From NCBI GenBank assembly GCA_012841405.1, contig DUUT01000094.1:1-50199 (forward strand): 50,199 nucleotides of DNA. Direction: 5' to 3'. Below, piece by piece: positions 1-10,332 of the stretch. The first letter of the stretch is position 1; every line of letters begins with the position of its first letter. The notes beneath the pieces are model-generated. The model made no database searches. It was not told the DNA's origin and saw only the letters and a program-made list of their open reading frames with translations. The position numbers and the translations under genes are program-made. This DNA is from Chloroflexota bacterium (GTDB taxonomy: Bacteria; Chloroflexota; Anaerolineae; UBA1429).

Positions 1-50
1 CGTGCGGCGAGAGGCCCGGGGTGAAGGGCCTGTAAAAAGGCGCCAAGGGC

Positions 51-200
51 GCTCGCCGCGGGGTAAACCCCGGCGCTGACGCCTCAGGCGTCGTACGCCT
101 GAACATGGCCAAGCCCGCCTGCGCGGGCCGCGCCCGAACCCGCCGCGGCGGCGTCACAGCTCCCTCTCCCCGCCGCATGCGGGGAGAGGGGCTGATCACC
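51..200. repeat. Palindromic intergenic repeat, copy A
   Basis: Non-coding stretch upstream of the first gene, built of palindromes. GCCGC-GGGGTAAACCCC-GGCGCT lies at 55-77, the hairpin AAGCCCGCCTGCGCGGGC at 111-128, and the hairpin CTCTCCCC-GCCGCATG-CGGGGAGAG near 164-189. The same modules in the same order recur at 2701-2870, and the first two occur inverted at 36861-36932. This is an interspersed repeat family, not a gene. Confidence 0.7.
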
Positions 201-228
201 CTCGCGCGAGGCGTTGGCCCCTGCTCCC

Positions 229-257
229 TTGCACCGCCGCCCACCTCGTGCTATCCT
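229..257 (+). promoter_or_regulatory. Sigma70-type promoter of the SMP-30-like gene
   Basis: TTGCAC at 229-234 and TATCCT at 252-257 with a 17-bp spacer, about 35 bp before the start codon at 292. The fit is reasonable but neither box is perfect. Confidence 0.45.
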
Positions 258-291
258 GCACCCCACTCACCACCGAGCTTGGAGGAAACCG

Positions 292-1149
292 ATGAAACCT
301 GAGATGATCGCCGACTATCAATGCGTCACCGGCGAGGGTCCCCTGTGGCACCCCATGGAGAATCGTCTCTACTGGACCGACATTCCCACCGGACGCATGT
401 TTCGCTACGACCCCGCCACCGGTCACCATGAGCAGATCTACCAGGGAGAGATGGTCGGCGGTTTTACCATTCAGGCCGACGGCGCGCTGCTGCTCTTCGG
501 AGAGCGTGGCTCGGTGCGCCTCTGGCGCGATGGCCAGCTCACCACGGTCATCGACGAACTTGCTGATGAGCGTGAGACGCGCTTTAACGACGTCTTTGCC
601 GACACCGAGGGGCGCGTCTTTTGCGGTACCATGTCCACCCGCCAGCGCAAGGGCCGCCTCTACCGCCTCGATACCGATGGCAGCATCCACCTGATTCTCG
701 AGGGCATCGGCTGCTCCAACGGAATGGGCTTTACCCCCGACCGCAAGTGTCTGTACTATACCGATACCACGGTGCGCGAGATCTACCTGTTCGACTATGA
801 CGCCGCCACCGGTGCCCTCAGCAACCAGCGCCTCTTTGTGCGCACCCCCGAGGGCGAGGGCGGCCCCGACGGCATGACGGTCGACGCCGAGGGCTATGTC
901 TGGTCGGCGCGCTGGGACGGCGGGCACCTCTTCCGCTACAGCCCCGACGGCCAGGAGGTCATGCGCGTGCCGTTCCCTGCCAAGAAGGTCTCGTGCGTGA
1001 CCTTTGGCGGCCCCGACTATACCGACATGTACGTCACCACCGCCGGCGGCAACCGTAAGGAGACCGAAGGCGAAGGCGCCGGCGCGCTCTTCCGCGTCAA
1101 CCTCGGCATCCGCGGCCTGCCCGAGTACCTGTCGCGCGTCGGCCTCTAG
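292..1149 (+). CDS. SMP-30/gluconolactonase/LRE family protein
   Basis: A 285-aa predicted soluble six-bladed beta-propeller of the SMP-30/gluconolactonase family, which usually hydrolyses sugar lactones with a divalent metal. Characteristic segments are the N-terminal EGPLWHP (metal Glu), RFNDVFAD, GCSNGMGFTPD with its conserved Asn, and GGPDGMTVDAEG with the conserved Asp. The ATG at 292 is chosen because GGAGG lies just upstream; an in-frame upstream extension runs into repeat DNA. No signal peptide, so it is probably cytoplasmic. It is monocistronic: the stop codon TAG sits inside the CTAG that begins a MITE-like element. The exact lactone substrate cannot be told from sequence. Confidence 0.88.
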   Translation: MKPEMIADYQCVTGEGPLWHPMENRLYWTDIPTGRMFRYDPATGHHEQIYQGEMVGGFTIQADGALLLFGERGSVRLWRDGQLTTVIDELADERETRFNDVFADTEGRVFCGTMSTRQRKGRLYRLDTDGSIHLILEGIGCSNGMGFTPDRKCLYYTDTTVREIYLFDYDAATGALSNQRLFVRTPEGEGGPDGMTVDAEGYVWSARWDGGHLFRYSPDGQEVMRVPFPAKKVSCVTFGGPDYTDMYVTTAGGNRKETEGEGAGALFRVNLGIRGLPEYLSRVGL

Positions 1150-1283
1150 GTAGTGTTTGGAAAAAGGGCCACAGCATGGTTCTGAGCGTGGCGAGAAACC
1201 TTGGCGATGGGCGTCAAGGCCCTTCGTGTACGCTCGGGGCGACATCGCTTCGACGTGGGGCGCGTTTTCTAAACACGGCCTAG
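1146..1283 (+). mobile_element. MITE-like element, copy 1 (138 bp, CTAG flanks)
   Basis: This segment is repeated at 29619-29754 (reverse) and 40781-40915. The ends are imperfect inverted repeats: GTGTTTGGAAAA on the left and GTGTTTAGAAAA read inward from the right. Both outer edges carry CTAG, which looks like a 4-bp target duplication. The left CTAG includes the stop codon of the preceding gene. A conserved core GGCGAGAAACCTTG lies near 1191-1204. There is no room for a transposase, so it would be non-autonomous. Confidence 0.72.
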
Positions 1284-1304
1284 CATCGCTCCCAGAGCGG
1301 TACT

Positions 1305-1338
1305 GCGGCGCGGGTCGGTGAGGGTCAACCCGCGCCGC
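1305..1338 (+). terminator. Strong hairpin after MITE copy 1
   Basis: GCGGCGCGGGT (1305-1315) pairs perfectly with ACCCGCGCCGC (1328-1338) around a 12-nt loop. No T-tract follows. It could end transcripts reading out of the SMP-30-like gene through the MITE. Confidence 0.35.
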
Positions 1339-1492
1339 TGTCGTAGGATCCTCCCTCCGCGCACGCCGGCACTTCACCCCCCGCAAGTGAGCTGGACACG
1401 TCCCACGTCGTCTCATCCAGGACCCGCTCACCCGTATTCTGTGCTGTTCTGAACGAGCTAGAGCTCGATCTCTGCTTTTTTGCGATGCACTC

Positions 1493-1522
1493 TTGACACA
1501 AGACGGACTTGGTCCATATACT
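1493..1522 (+). promoter_or_regulatory. Promoter of the response-regulator gene
   Basis: TTGACA at 1493-1498 and TATACT at 1517-1522 with an 18-bp spacer make a near-consensus sigma70 promoter. The expected transcript start is near 1530, which leaves a leader of roughly 230 nt before the GTG at 1763. I recognise no known riboswitch in the leader. Confidence 0.6.
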
Positions 1523-1762
1523 AGAGTATCATCACTAAGACTGCGTTCCTGTGTCCGGTTCACTCGTGCTGGTGCGCACAGTCTTCCGCGTTCGCACCGC
1601 CGCCGCGTGGCGTGGACGATCGCTCGGTCTCAATCGCGGAGAGATACGAACGCCCACTCACACTTCCATGGGCATTGCAGTACGCGTCTCCTCCACCGTG
1701 TTCTGCCCATTCACAAGCGACACCGTTGCACGCGTTCCCTTTATCGAGGAGGCAAACGAGCC

Positions 1763-2533
1763 GTGGAGCCACAGCCGAACCGGATCCTTATCGTCGAGGA
1801 CGAGCGCATCGTCGCGCACAACCTGCGGCGGCGCCTGGAATCCCTGGGTTTTTCCGTACCCGCCCTCGCAACGACCGCCGAGCAGGCCATCGTGGAGGCA
1901 GAGCGCACCAACCCCGATCTGGTGCTCATGGACATCCGCCTCCAGGGAGATCGGGACGGCATCGAGGCGGCGACCGAGATCCACCGGCGGCTCGGCATCC
2001 CCGTCGTGTATCTTACCGCCTACACCGACGCCGATACGGTCCGCCGCGCCCGCGTGTCCGAGCCCCTCGGGTTTCTCTCCAAACCCTTTGGGCTCCGTGA
2101 GCTCCAGTCCACCATCGAGGTGGCACTGTTCAAGCACAGCGTCGATCGCCGCGTGCGTCGGGCAGAATGCTGGCACGATGCCGCCCTCCGCGCCATCCAC
2201 CAAGCGGTCATCGTCACCGATGAGCAGGGCGCCATCATCTATCTGAACCCGGCCGCTGCGTCGCTCACCGGTCTTGAGGAGCGTGCCCTCGGCAAGCCCC
2301 TTTCGGAGGCGCTCACGTTCGTCCGTTCCGCCCCGAGTGAGGATGCCGACGATCCCCTTGCCACGGCCCTCCGCGAGCAGCGCCAGGTTGACCTTCACCC
2401 TGGGAGTGTCATCCGCGGCGCCGATGGTCGGCACACGCCGGTGGATGGGTGCGCGATCCCTCTGCTCGATGAACGTGGCCAGGCGGCCGGCCTCGTTCTC
2501 GTGCTGCGCGTGCTGCCTGACCACTCCTCCTAG
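1763..2533 (+). CDS. Response regulator with C-terminal PAS domain
   Basis: A 256-aa signalling protein. Residues 5-120 form a receiver domain: RILIVEDE carries the acidic pair, LVLMDIRL the phospho-accepting Asp, YLTAY the Thr position and LSKPF the conserved Lys, so all key residues are present. Residues ~135-245 look like a PAS domain (HQAVIVTDEQGAIIYLNPAAASLTG). There is no DNA-binding, kinase or GGDEF output domain, so it probably works through protein partners. The GTG start is preferred because GAGGAGG lies 10 bp upstream and the receiver fold begins right after it. The open frame extends upstream to 1493, but that part overlaps the promoter and does not look protein-like. No cognate kinase is adjacent. 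Confidence 0.85.
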   Translation: MEPQPNRILIVEDERIVAHNLRRRLESLGFSVPALATTAEQAIVEAERTNPDLVLMDIRLQGDRDGIEAATEIHRRLGIPVVYLTAYTDADTVRRARVSEPLGFLSKPFGLRELQSTIEVALFKHSVDRRVRRAECWHDAALRAIHQAVIVTDEQGAIIYLNPAAASLTGLEERALGKPLSEALTFVRSAPSEDADDPLATALREQRQVDLHPGSVIRGADGRHTPVDGCAIPLLDERGQAAGLVLVLRVLPDHSS

Positions 2534-3044
2534 ATCGTACTCGCCCTGGTGATCGTGCGCCGCAGCGACGCGTGCCACCCCACGCGTCGCTCACGGTCGA
2601 GCCCCCTCACCCCTCCCCCTCTTCCTGCGTGCCGAGGAAGCAACTGCCTTGCCTGTCACGAGCCACCCGGTTGGGGAGAGGCGCGGCGACGCGCGCCGGA
2701 GCGTTCGCCGCGGGTTATAACCCGGCGCTCCGATGGCCAAGCCCGCCTTCGCGGGCTCTGGTACTGGCAGGCGGATGCAGCGGCCATCGCGCAGGGTTTC
2801 ATCCGCGCCACGAGGCAGTGTGCCACCGCACGCCCCCTCTCCCCGCCACATGCGGGGAGAGCGCCCGGGGTCAGGCGCCGGTCACCCCCGAGCGATGGGT
2901 TCGCTCCTGCAACCCGTGAGACGACGCCCTTCGCACCTGAGCTCGGTCAGCAGCGTGCTCTCGCCGCAGCTCCTCTAGCTAGCCATCTTGATCGATTTGC
3001 TGTACAATTGGGCAGAGAGGGATTACGATAGAGGAGCTACGAGT
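2534..3044. repeat. Repeat-rich intergenic region with palindromic repeat copy B
   Basis: No convincing gene. 2701-2758 repeats the modules of copy A: GCCGCGGGTTATAACCCGGCGCT, then ATGGCCAAGCCCGCC and its GCGGGC partner. A third module, CTCTCCCC-GCCACATG-CGGGGAGAG, lies near 2836-2860. TACAAT at 3002-3007 may be the -10 box for ftsH, but I see no good -35. Confidence 0.6.
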
Positions 3045-4964
3045 GTGGAACAACAGGGACCTCCCAAGCTCAATCTGAGTTGGATCTGGTGGGTCATCCT
3101 CTTGGGCCTCATCGCCTGGAACGTCATTGGCTTGCTCCCAACCGATACGGCGTCGGCCGATATCCCCTACACCACCTTCCTAGGCCAAGTGCGCGACGGC
3201 AACGTGAGCAGTGTCACCATCGCGGGGACAGAGATCAGTGGGGCATTCGAGCAACCGTTGCTCTGGCCGGACCCCGCCATCAGCCCGGGCGTGCCGTCGG
3301 AACAGCGCCCCCAGACGCCTCAGCGCTATACCCGCTTTCGCACGACCTTTCCCGAGGCCGTCGGGGATCCCACCCTGCTGAGCACTCTCGACGCCCAGGG
3401 CGTTATCGTGGAGGTGCGACCACCCGCTACCCCCATCCTGGCGATGCTGCTGGCCAACATCCTTCCCCTTCTCCTGTTGGTGGGCTTGATGGTGTGGATG
3501 GGTCGCCGGATGACCCAGGGCCAGGCCTCGGGTCTGACCGACTTTGGTCGGAGCAAGGCGCGGCGTCACGTGTCCACCCGCACCGACATCACCTTTGACG
3601 ACGTCGCCGGCGCCGATGAGGCCAAGACGGACCTCAAAGAGGTCGTCGACTTTTTGCGCTTCCCCGGCAAGTACCACAGCCTGGGCGCACGCATCCCCAA
3701 GGGCGTGCTCCTGGTGGGTCCTCCCGGAACCGGCAAAACGCTCATGGCGCGGGCAGTGGCCGGCGAGGCCTCAGTGCCCTTTTACAGCATCAGCGCCTCC
3801 GAGTTCGTCGAGATGTTTGTCGGCGTCGGCGCCAGCCGCGTGCGCGACCTGTTTGAGCGCGCCAAGCAGACCTCGCCGGCCATCGTGTTCATCGACGAGC
3901 TCGATGCCGTCGGCCGGCGCCGCGGCGCCGGCGTTGGCACCGTGAACGACGAACGCGAGCAGACGCTGAACCAACTCCTCGTCGAGATGGACGGCTTTGA
4001 TGACCGCCACGAAGTCATTATCATGGCCGCCACCAACCGCCCCGATGTGCTCGACCCCGCCCTCCTGCGTCCGGGCCGCTTTGACCGCGAGGTGGTCGTT
4101 GGCCTACCCGACCGCAAGGGCCGTGAGGAGATTCTGCGCATCCATACGCGCCATCTCAACCTCAGCCCCGATGTAGACCTACACCTGTTGGCCGGGGCCA
4201 CCACGGGCCTCAGCGGCGCCGACCTGGCCAACCTGGCCAACGAGGCGGCGCTCATCGCCGCGCGCCGCAACCACCAGCACGTGTCGGCCGTCGATTTTGA
4301 TGAAGCCATCGACCGCGTCCTCCTGGGGAGTGCCCGCTCGGTGCTGCTCAACGAGCAGGACCGGCGCATCGTCGCGTACCACGAGGCGGGACACGCCCTC
4401 GTGGCTTGGCTCACCCCTACCGCCGACCCGGTGCACAAGGTGAGCATCATCCCGCACGGGCAGGCCCTGGGCGTCACCAAGCAGCTCCCTAAAGAGGATC
4501 GCTACAACCTGGGGCGCGAGTACCTCCTGGGCCGCCTCGCCGTGATGCTCGGCGGGCGCGCCGCCGAAGAGATCGCCCTGGATGACATCACCACCGGCGC
4601 CGAAAGCGACCTCGTCGAGGCGACGCGCCTGGCGCGGCGCATGGTCACGCGGTGGGGCATGGGCAGCCTCGGCCCTATCGCGCTGGACACGAACGACGAG
4701 GAGCCGTTCCTCGGGTACAGCCTCTCCCAGAACCGCGAGATCAGTGAAGAGACGGCGTCGCGCATCGACCGAGAGGTGCACCGACTCATTGAGGACCAGC
4801 ACCGGGCGGTGTGTGACCTGCTCATAGAGCATCGCCACATGCTCGATGCCCTTGTGGAAGCGCTGCTGACCGACGAGAGCGTGGACGACGTACAGATCGC
4901 CAAGGTCCTCGGGCCGCGCCCCACCCAGCCGATCCCGGTACCCAGCGGTGTCCAGGCTGGGTGA
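3045..4964 (+). CDS. ftsH: ATP-dependent zinc metalloprotease FtsH
   Basis: A 639-aa membrane AAA+ protease that degrades damaged or unassembled membrane proteins and selected soluble regulators. There are two N-terminal membrane segments, about residues 12-32 and 125-145, around a small extracytoplasmic domain. The AAA domain has Walker A GPPGTGKT at 225-232, Walker B IVFIDE at 280-285 and arginine fingers in the LLRPGRFDR segment. The zinc site HEAGH is at 446-450, with a downstream acidic ligand region TGAESDL. The length is normal for the family. The GTG at 3045 is chosen for GAGGAG 8 bp upstream; a TTG at 2988 is in frame but lacks such a site. A 62-codon ORF overlaps its 3' end. Confidence 0.95.
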   Translation: MEQQGPPKLNLSWIWWVILLGLIAWNVIGLLPTDTASADIPYTTFLGQVRDGNVSSVTIAGTEISGAFEQPLLWPDPAISPGVPSEQRPQTPQRYTRFRTTFPEAVGDPTLLSTLDAQGVIVEVRPPATPILAMLLANILPLLLLVGLMVWMGRRMTQGQASGLTDFGRSKARRHVSTRTDITFDDVAGADEAKTDLKEVVDFLRFPGKYHSLGARIPKGVLLVGPPGTGKTLMARAVAGEASVPFYSISASEFVEMFVGVGASRVRDLFERAKQTSPAIVFIDELDAVGRRRGAGVGTVNDEREQTLNQLLVEMDGFDDRHEVIIMAATNRPDVLDPALLRPGRFDREVVVGLPDRKGREEILRIHTRHLNLSPDVDLHLLAGATTGLSGADLANLANEAALIAARRNHQHVSAVDFDEAIDRVLLGSARSVLLNEQDRRIVAYHEAGHALVAWLTPTADPVHKVSIIPHGQALGVTKQLPKEDRYNLGREYLLGRLAVMLGGRAAEEIALDDITTGAESDLVEATRLARRMVTRWGMGSLGPIALDTNDEEPFLGYSLSQNREISEETASRIDREVHRLIEDQHRAVCDLLIEHRHMLDALVEALLTDESVDDVQIAKVLGPRPTQPIPVPSGVQAG

Positions 4965-5136
4965 CGCCCTGCGGCGCTTGGTGCGCTGGCTGTTCGGTTC
5001 ACCGATCGAGGAGCTGCCCCCCGAGTTCGGTGACCCGCGCCCTCCGGATCTGCGTGCCTTCGAGTCGGAGCTCGAGGCGCGCAAGGAGGTGCAACAGCCC
5101 CGACACGACCATATCCCACCGCGCGACGACGAGTAA
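4948..5136 (+). CDS. Small hypothetical protein overlapping the ftsH end
   Basis: A 62-aa ORF starting with GTG and overlapping the last 17 bp of ftsH in another frame, an arrangement that allows translational coupling. It has a basic amphipathic start ([14 protein letters not shown]), then an acidic and proline-rich tail (EELPPEFGDPRPPDLRAFESELEARKE in part). There is no predicted membrane segment of full length. I do not recognise the family. The protein-like composition and coupling to ftsH are the only support; it could be a chance ORF in GC-rich DNA. Confidence 0.45.
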   Translation: MSRLGDALRRLVRWLFGSPIEELPPEFGDPRPPDLRAFESELEARKEVQQPRHDHIPPRDDE

Positions 5137-5171
5137 ACGCTCCCCGTTCCGTTGACCGCCCTCCACCGCCA

Positions 5172-5200
5172 TTGACTCCCTCCGCTTCCTCCCCTACAAT
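5172..5200 (+). promoter_or_regulatory. Promoter of the dipeptidase gene
   Basis: TTGACT at 5172-5177 and TACAAT at 5195-5200 with an ideal 17-bp spacer, 29 bp before the ATG at 5229. Confidence 0.65.
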
Positions 5201-5228
5201 CCTCCAAAGCGCCCGCAAGGAGGTCAAG

Positions 5229-6284
5229 ATGCTGCTCATCGACGGACACCTGGACCTGGCGATGAACGCACTGAACTGGGATCGCGATCTCGAGCTGGAC
5301 GTACACGAGATCCGTCGCCGCGAGGCGGGCATGCCCGCAAAGGGGCGTGCTCGCGGCACCACAACGCTCCCCGAGCTGCGCAAGGCCAAGGTGGCGGTGT
5401 GCATGGCCACCGTGATCGATCGCACCGCACGCCCCGGCAGCCCCGCAGAGGGCTCGGCGTGCCAGGCCATCTCGTACGCCAAAGCGCAGGGCCAGCTCGC
5501 CTACTACCGCCTGCTCCAGCGCCAGGGCGAGGCGCGCCTCATCACCGACTGGCCCGCACTGGCCGCCCACTGGGACGCCTGGGCTACCGGTGGCGCCGCA
5601 GATCCGTTGGGGTTCATCCTGACCATGGAGGGCGCCGATCCGATCGTCAGCCCCGACCAGGTGGCCGATTGGTGGGATGACGGCCTGCGCGTCGTAGGGC
5701 CCTCCCACTATGGCATCAGCGCCTATGCGTACGGCACCGGTACGGAGGGCGGGCTGACGCCCCTCGGCGCGCCGCTGCTACGCGCCATGGAAGAGGTGGG
5801 CATGATCCTTGACGTGACCCATCTGGCTGAGCAGGCCTTCTGGGAGGCGTTGGACACGTTCGGGGGCACGGTGCTGGCGAGCCACAACAACTGCCGTACC
5901 CTGGTCCCCGGCGACCGTCAGTTCTCCGACGACCAGCTCCGCGCCCTGTTCGCACGCGACGCCGTCATCGGTGTGGCCCTCGACGCGTGGATGCTCAAGC
6001 CGGGCTGGATCAAGGGGGAAACGACGCCCGAGGGGCTCACGCTGGACGCCGTAGCCGATCACATCGACCACATCTGCCAATTGGCCGGCAACGCCACGCA
6101 CGTCGCCATCGGGAGCGATCTCGACGGTGGCTATGGTACGGAGCAAACACCGTCGGACCTCGACACCATCGCTGATCTGCAGCGTATCATCGCCATCCTG
6201 CGTGCGAGGGGCTACGCTGAGACAGACGTAGAGGCCATCGCCCACGGGAACTGGTTGCGCCTCTTTGAGCGGGCATGGGCGTAA
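5229..6284 (+). CDS. Membrane dipeptidase family protein (peptidase M19)
   Basis: A 351-aa amidohydrolase-fold dipeptidase of family M19 (renal dipeptidase-like), a dinuclear zinc enzyme that cleaves dipeptides and can accept D-residues at the C-terminal side. The metal-site residues are visible: His7/Asp9 in DGHLD, Glu134 in MEGAD, His198 in DVTHLAE and His219 in ASHNN. The conserved Asp297 is in IGSDLDGG. There is no signal peptide, so this copy is probably cytoplasmic. The start is set by AAGGAGG five bases before the ATG. It has its own promoter and converges on gdhA, with a strong hairpin between them. Confidence 0.9.
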   Translation: MLLIDGHLDLAMNALNWDRDLELDVHEIRRREAGMPAKGRARGTTTLPELRKAKVAVCMATVIDRTARPGSPAEGSACQAISYAKAQGQLAYYRLLQRQGEARLITDWPALAAHWDAWATGGAADPLGFILTMEGADPIVSPDQVADWWDDGLRVVGPSHYGISAYAYGTGTEGGLTPLGAPLLRAMEEVGMILDVTHLAEQAFWEALDTFGGTVLASHNNCRTLVPGDRQFSDDQLRALFARDAVIGVALDAWMLKPGWIKGETTPEGLTLDAVADHIDHICQLAGNATHVAIGSDLDGGYGTEQTPSDLDTIADLQRIIAILRARGYAETDVEAIAHGNWLRLFERAWA

Positions 6285-6332
6285 CGGCAGAGGGGCCGGT
6301 TGGGGCTGCATCGCCTTGCACTGACACGATAT

Positions 6333-6369
6333 CGGGGGCGTCTGGATCGTAGCGATCCAGACGCCCCCG
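6333..6369. terminator. Bidirectional hairpin between convergent genes
   Basis: A 17-bp perfect stem (CGGGGGCGTCTGGATCG with its complement) around a TAG loop, centred between the ends of the dipeptidase gene and gdhA. There is no T-tract on either side, but the stem is very stable and symmetrical. Confidence 0.6.
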
Positions 6370-6377
6370 TCGTGCGG

Positions 6378-7622
6378 CTACACCCCGCGCAACGTGACGG
6401 CTTGCACCACGCGGCTGATCGCCTTGATGTACGCCGCGACGCGCATGTCGACGCCCTTGGCCTCGGCCACGGCCTGCACCTCGCGGTATGCGCGCGTCAC
6501 ATAGTCGCGCAGGCGAGCGTTCACCTCTTCCTCGCTCCAGTAGAACGCCTGCAGATTCTGCACCCACTCGAAATAGGATACCGTCACACCGCCACTATTC
6601 GCCAGGATGTCGGGTACCACCGTGACGCCACGGTCGAACAGGACGCGATCGGCGTCGGGCGTCGTCGGCCCGTTGGCCCCCTCAACGATCACCTCAGCCT
6701 GGATGCGATCGACGTTCCTACCGGTGATCACCTTTTCCAGCGCCGCGGGCACGAGCACCTGGCACGGCACCTCGAGCACCTCGCCGTTCGTGATGCTGTC
6801 AGTGCCGGGGTAACCGACCACCGATCCGCTCTCCGCCTTGTGGCGGAGCACATCAGAGATATCGAGGCCACTGGGGCAATAGATGCCGCCGCAACTGTCG
6901 CTCACCGCCACGACCGTGGCGCCGGCTTCCTGCAGCAGGCGAGCGCTCACCGAGCCCACGTTGCCAAACCCCTGAACGGCCACCGTGACCCCTGTCAGAT
7001 CCATGCGCCTGGCACGGAGGGCTTCCATCGCCGTGATCATCACGCCCCGGCCGGTGGCTTCCTCCCGTCCGCGTGAGCCGCCCACGCCGAGGGGCTTGCC
7101 CGTCACCACCGCCAGCTGCTCGTTGCCCGCGTGCGCGCTGTAGGTGTCCATGATCCAGGCCATCGTCTGCGCGTCAGTGTTGACGTCGGGAGCGGGCACA
7201 TCGACCATGGGGCCGATCACGGGCGCGATCTCGGCGGTGAAGCGGCGTGTGAGGCGCTCGAGCTCGTCGCGCGACATCGTCTTGGGGTCACAGATGATGC
7301 CGCCCTTGGCACCGCCAAAGGGCAGATCGGCGACGGCGCACTTCCACGTCATCCACATGGCCAACGCCTTGACCTCGTCCAGAGTCACGTTGGGGTGGTA
7401 GCGAATACCTCCCTTGGATGGGCCCATGGCCACCGAGTGTTGCACGCGATAGCCAGTGAACACGCGCAACGAGCCATCGTCCATCCTGACAGGAAGCGCA
7501 ACCGTCACCTCACGCTTGGGCTGACGAAGAACGTCAGCGATTCCCGGCTCGATATCGAGGTAGCGCACGGCGTTGTCAAACTGCTCGATAGCAATGTCGA
7601 ACGGCGAGCGGTCCTGACTCAT
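6378..7622 (-). CDS. gdhA: Glutamate dehydrogenase (Glu/Leu/Phe/Val dehydrogenase family)
   Basis: A 414-aa NAD(P)-dependent oxidative deaminase that interconverts glutamate and 2-oxoglutarate plus ammonia. The substrate-binding Lys70 (GPSKGGIRYHP), Lys94 (WMTWKCAV) and catalytic Lys106 (PFGGAKGG) are present, with catalytic Asp146 in PAPDVNTD. The Rossmann loop is GFGNVGSVSA. Length fits the hexameric ~415-aa class. ATG start follows GAGGAG. A terminator separates it from gatB upstream on the same strand, so it is probably transcribed alone. Glu versus Leu/Phe/Val specificity is inferred from the overall pattern and not proven. Confidence 0.93.
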   Translation of the reverse strand: MSQDRSPFDIAIEQFDNAVRYLDIEPGIADVLRQPKREVTVALPVRMDDGSLRVFTGYRVQHSVAMGPSKGGIRYHPNVTLDEVKALAMWMTWKCAVADLPFGGAKGGIICDPKTMSRDELERLTRRFTAEIAPVIGPMVDVPAPDVNTDAQTMAWIMDTYSAHAGNEQLAVVTGKPLGVGGSRGREEATGRGVMITAMEALRARRMDLTGVTVAVQGFGNVGSVSARLLQEAGATVVAVSDSCGGIYCPSGLDISDVLRHKAESGSVVGYPGTDSITNGEVLEVPCQVLVPAALEKVITGRNVDRIQAEVIVEGANGPTTPDADRVLFDRGVTVVPDILANSGGVTVSYFEWVQNLQAFYWSEEEVNARLRDYVTRAYREVQAVAEAKGVDMRVAAYIKAISRVVQAVTLRGV

Positions 7623-7786
7623 CAGAGTACTCCTCTATCTCTCTCTGTGCCGCGTGGTGCCTTGCTTTCGCACCCTTCGCCTGGAGCCGATCACACCTCC
7701 CGCATCTGTCTCGCCGTGCACGGCGCCGCGCGCACAAGCCGTGCGGCCGGGGTCCCCTGGAGGTGTGGGTACGGGTCCCCCGCGGC

Positions 7787-7827
7787 GAAAGCAAAACGCC
7801 CCGACCCACAAGCGTGGGTTGGGGCGT
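7787..7827 (-). terminator. Rho-independent terminator of gatB
   Basis: ACGCCCC-ACCCAC stems pair with GTGGGT-GGGGCGT (one G.T pair) around a 4-nt loop at 7796-7827. On the minus strand the hairpin is followed by TTTTGCTTT. This is the clearest classical terminator in the window. Confidence 0.8.
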
Positions 7828-7874
7828 AACGATGCCCAGGCTGCTACAGAACAGCAGTCGTTTGTATAGGGCTG

Positions 7875-9317
<1,443 letters not shown>

Positions 9318-9462
9318 GGAACCATCCTTCGAGCAAACGGTTAGCAGCTATTATAACCGCAAACCAGGCAGACGAAAAACGGCGCAAGTGTAAGAACGCT
9401 TTCAACGCTCGGGCTGGAGCACAGGGCGCCACACCGGACGCGAGGATGCGGCGTTCCCCTTC

Positions 9463-9491
9463 TTGCCCGAGGTACCGGTTTTTGCTACCAT
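9463..9491 (+). promoter_or_regulatory. Promoter of tpiA
   Basis: TTGCCC at 9463-9468 and TACCAT at 9486-9491 with a 17-bp spacer. It lies in the 240-bp divergent region shared with gatB. Confidence 0.45.
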
Positions 9492-9559
9492 CGCCCTGAT
9501 GGCGCATCGGCCGCCGGCGTGCCATCGCTTATCTGACGCACGCGAAAGGACCTAGAGTG

Positions 9560-10321
9560 ATGCGAACCCCGATTCTAGCCGGAAACTGGAAGATGAACAA
9601 GACGGTCGCCGAGGCCGAGGCGCTGGTGCGCGCGATGATCGACCCTCTGGTGGCCATTGAGGGGGTGGACAAGGTCTTCTGCCCGCCGTTCATGGCCATC
9701 CCCGCCGTCGCGCGCCTCGTGGAGGGCACGCCCATCGGCGTGGGCGCCCAGGACATGTACTGGGAGGAAAGCGGCGCCTACACCGGCGAGATCTCGCCGC
9801 TCATGGTGGCCGAGTTCTGCCGCTACGTCATCATCGGCCACTCGGAGCGTCGCGAGCATTTCGGTGAGACCGACGAGACGGTCAACAACAAGATCCGCGC
9901 AGCGCTGCAGCACGGTCTCGTACCCATCGTGTGCGTCGGCGAGACGCTCGAGCAGCGCGACGCCGGCATCACCGACGCGTGGGTCAGTGGCCAGGTGGAG
10001 GCGGCGCTGCGCGGCATTCCCGCGGAGCAGGTCGCCGGCATCATCATGGCCTATGAGCCGATCTGGGCTATCGGTACCGGGCGGGCCGCCACAGCGGCAG
10101 ACGCCGAGCACATCTGTGGCAACGTGGTGCGCGCCACCATCACGCGGCTCTTTGGCCAGACGACGGCGGATGCGGTGCGCATCCAGTATGGTGGTAGCGT
10201 CAACTCCGCGAATGCGGCCGAGCTCTTGGCGCAGCCGAACGTCGATGGCGGGCTGGTGGGCGGCGCCAGCCTCAAGGCAGAGGATTTCGTGGCCGTCGTG
10301 CGTGCGGCGGTGCCCGCGTAG
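9560..10321 (+). CDS. tpiA: Triosephosphate isomerase
   Basis: A 253-aa TIM barrel that interconverts dihydroxyacetone phosphate and glyceraldehyde 3-phosphate in glycolysis. The catalytic residues are in place: Lys11 (GNWKMNKT), His94 (IGHSERR) and Glu166 ([11 protein letters not shown]). The phosphate-binding loop YGGSVN and the GLVGGASL segment follow. Length is typical. GTG at 9557 directly precedes the ATG; the ATG is preferred for its spacing from AAAGGA, but either gives the same enzyme. A strong hairpin follows the gene. No other glycolytic gene is beside it, unlike the common gapA-pgk-tpiA order. Confidence 0.96.
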   Translation: MRTPILAGNWKMNKTVAEAEALVRAMIDPLVAIEGVDKVFCPPFMAIPAVARLVEGTPIGVGAQDMYWEESGAYTGEISPLMVAEFCRYVIIGHSERREHFGETDETVNNKIRAALQHGLVPIVCVGETLEQRDAGITDAWVSGQVEAALRGIPAEQVAGIIMAYEPIWAIGTGRAATAADAEHICGNVVRATITRLFGQTTADAVRIQYGGSVNSANAAELLAQPNVDGGLVGGASLKAEDFVAVVRAAVPA

Positions 10322-10332
10322 GCGCTGGTGGT

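Noticed and set aside
196-1563. Long minus-strand open frame of 455 codons
   Set aside because: It is antisense to the SMP-30-like gene and to MITE copy 1, with no family resemblance; open only because of high GC and codon bias.
4179-5708. Minus-strand open frame of 509 codons across ftsH and the dipeptidase gene
   Set aside because: Antisense shadow of two well-supported genes; composition is not protein-like.
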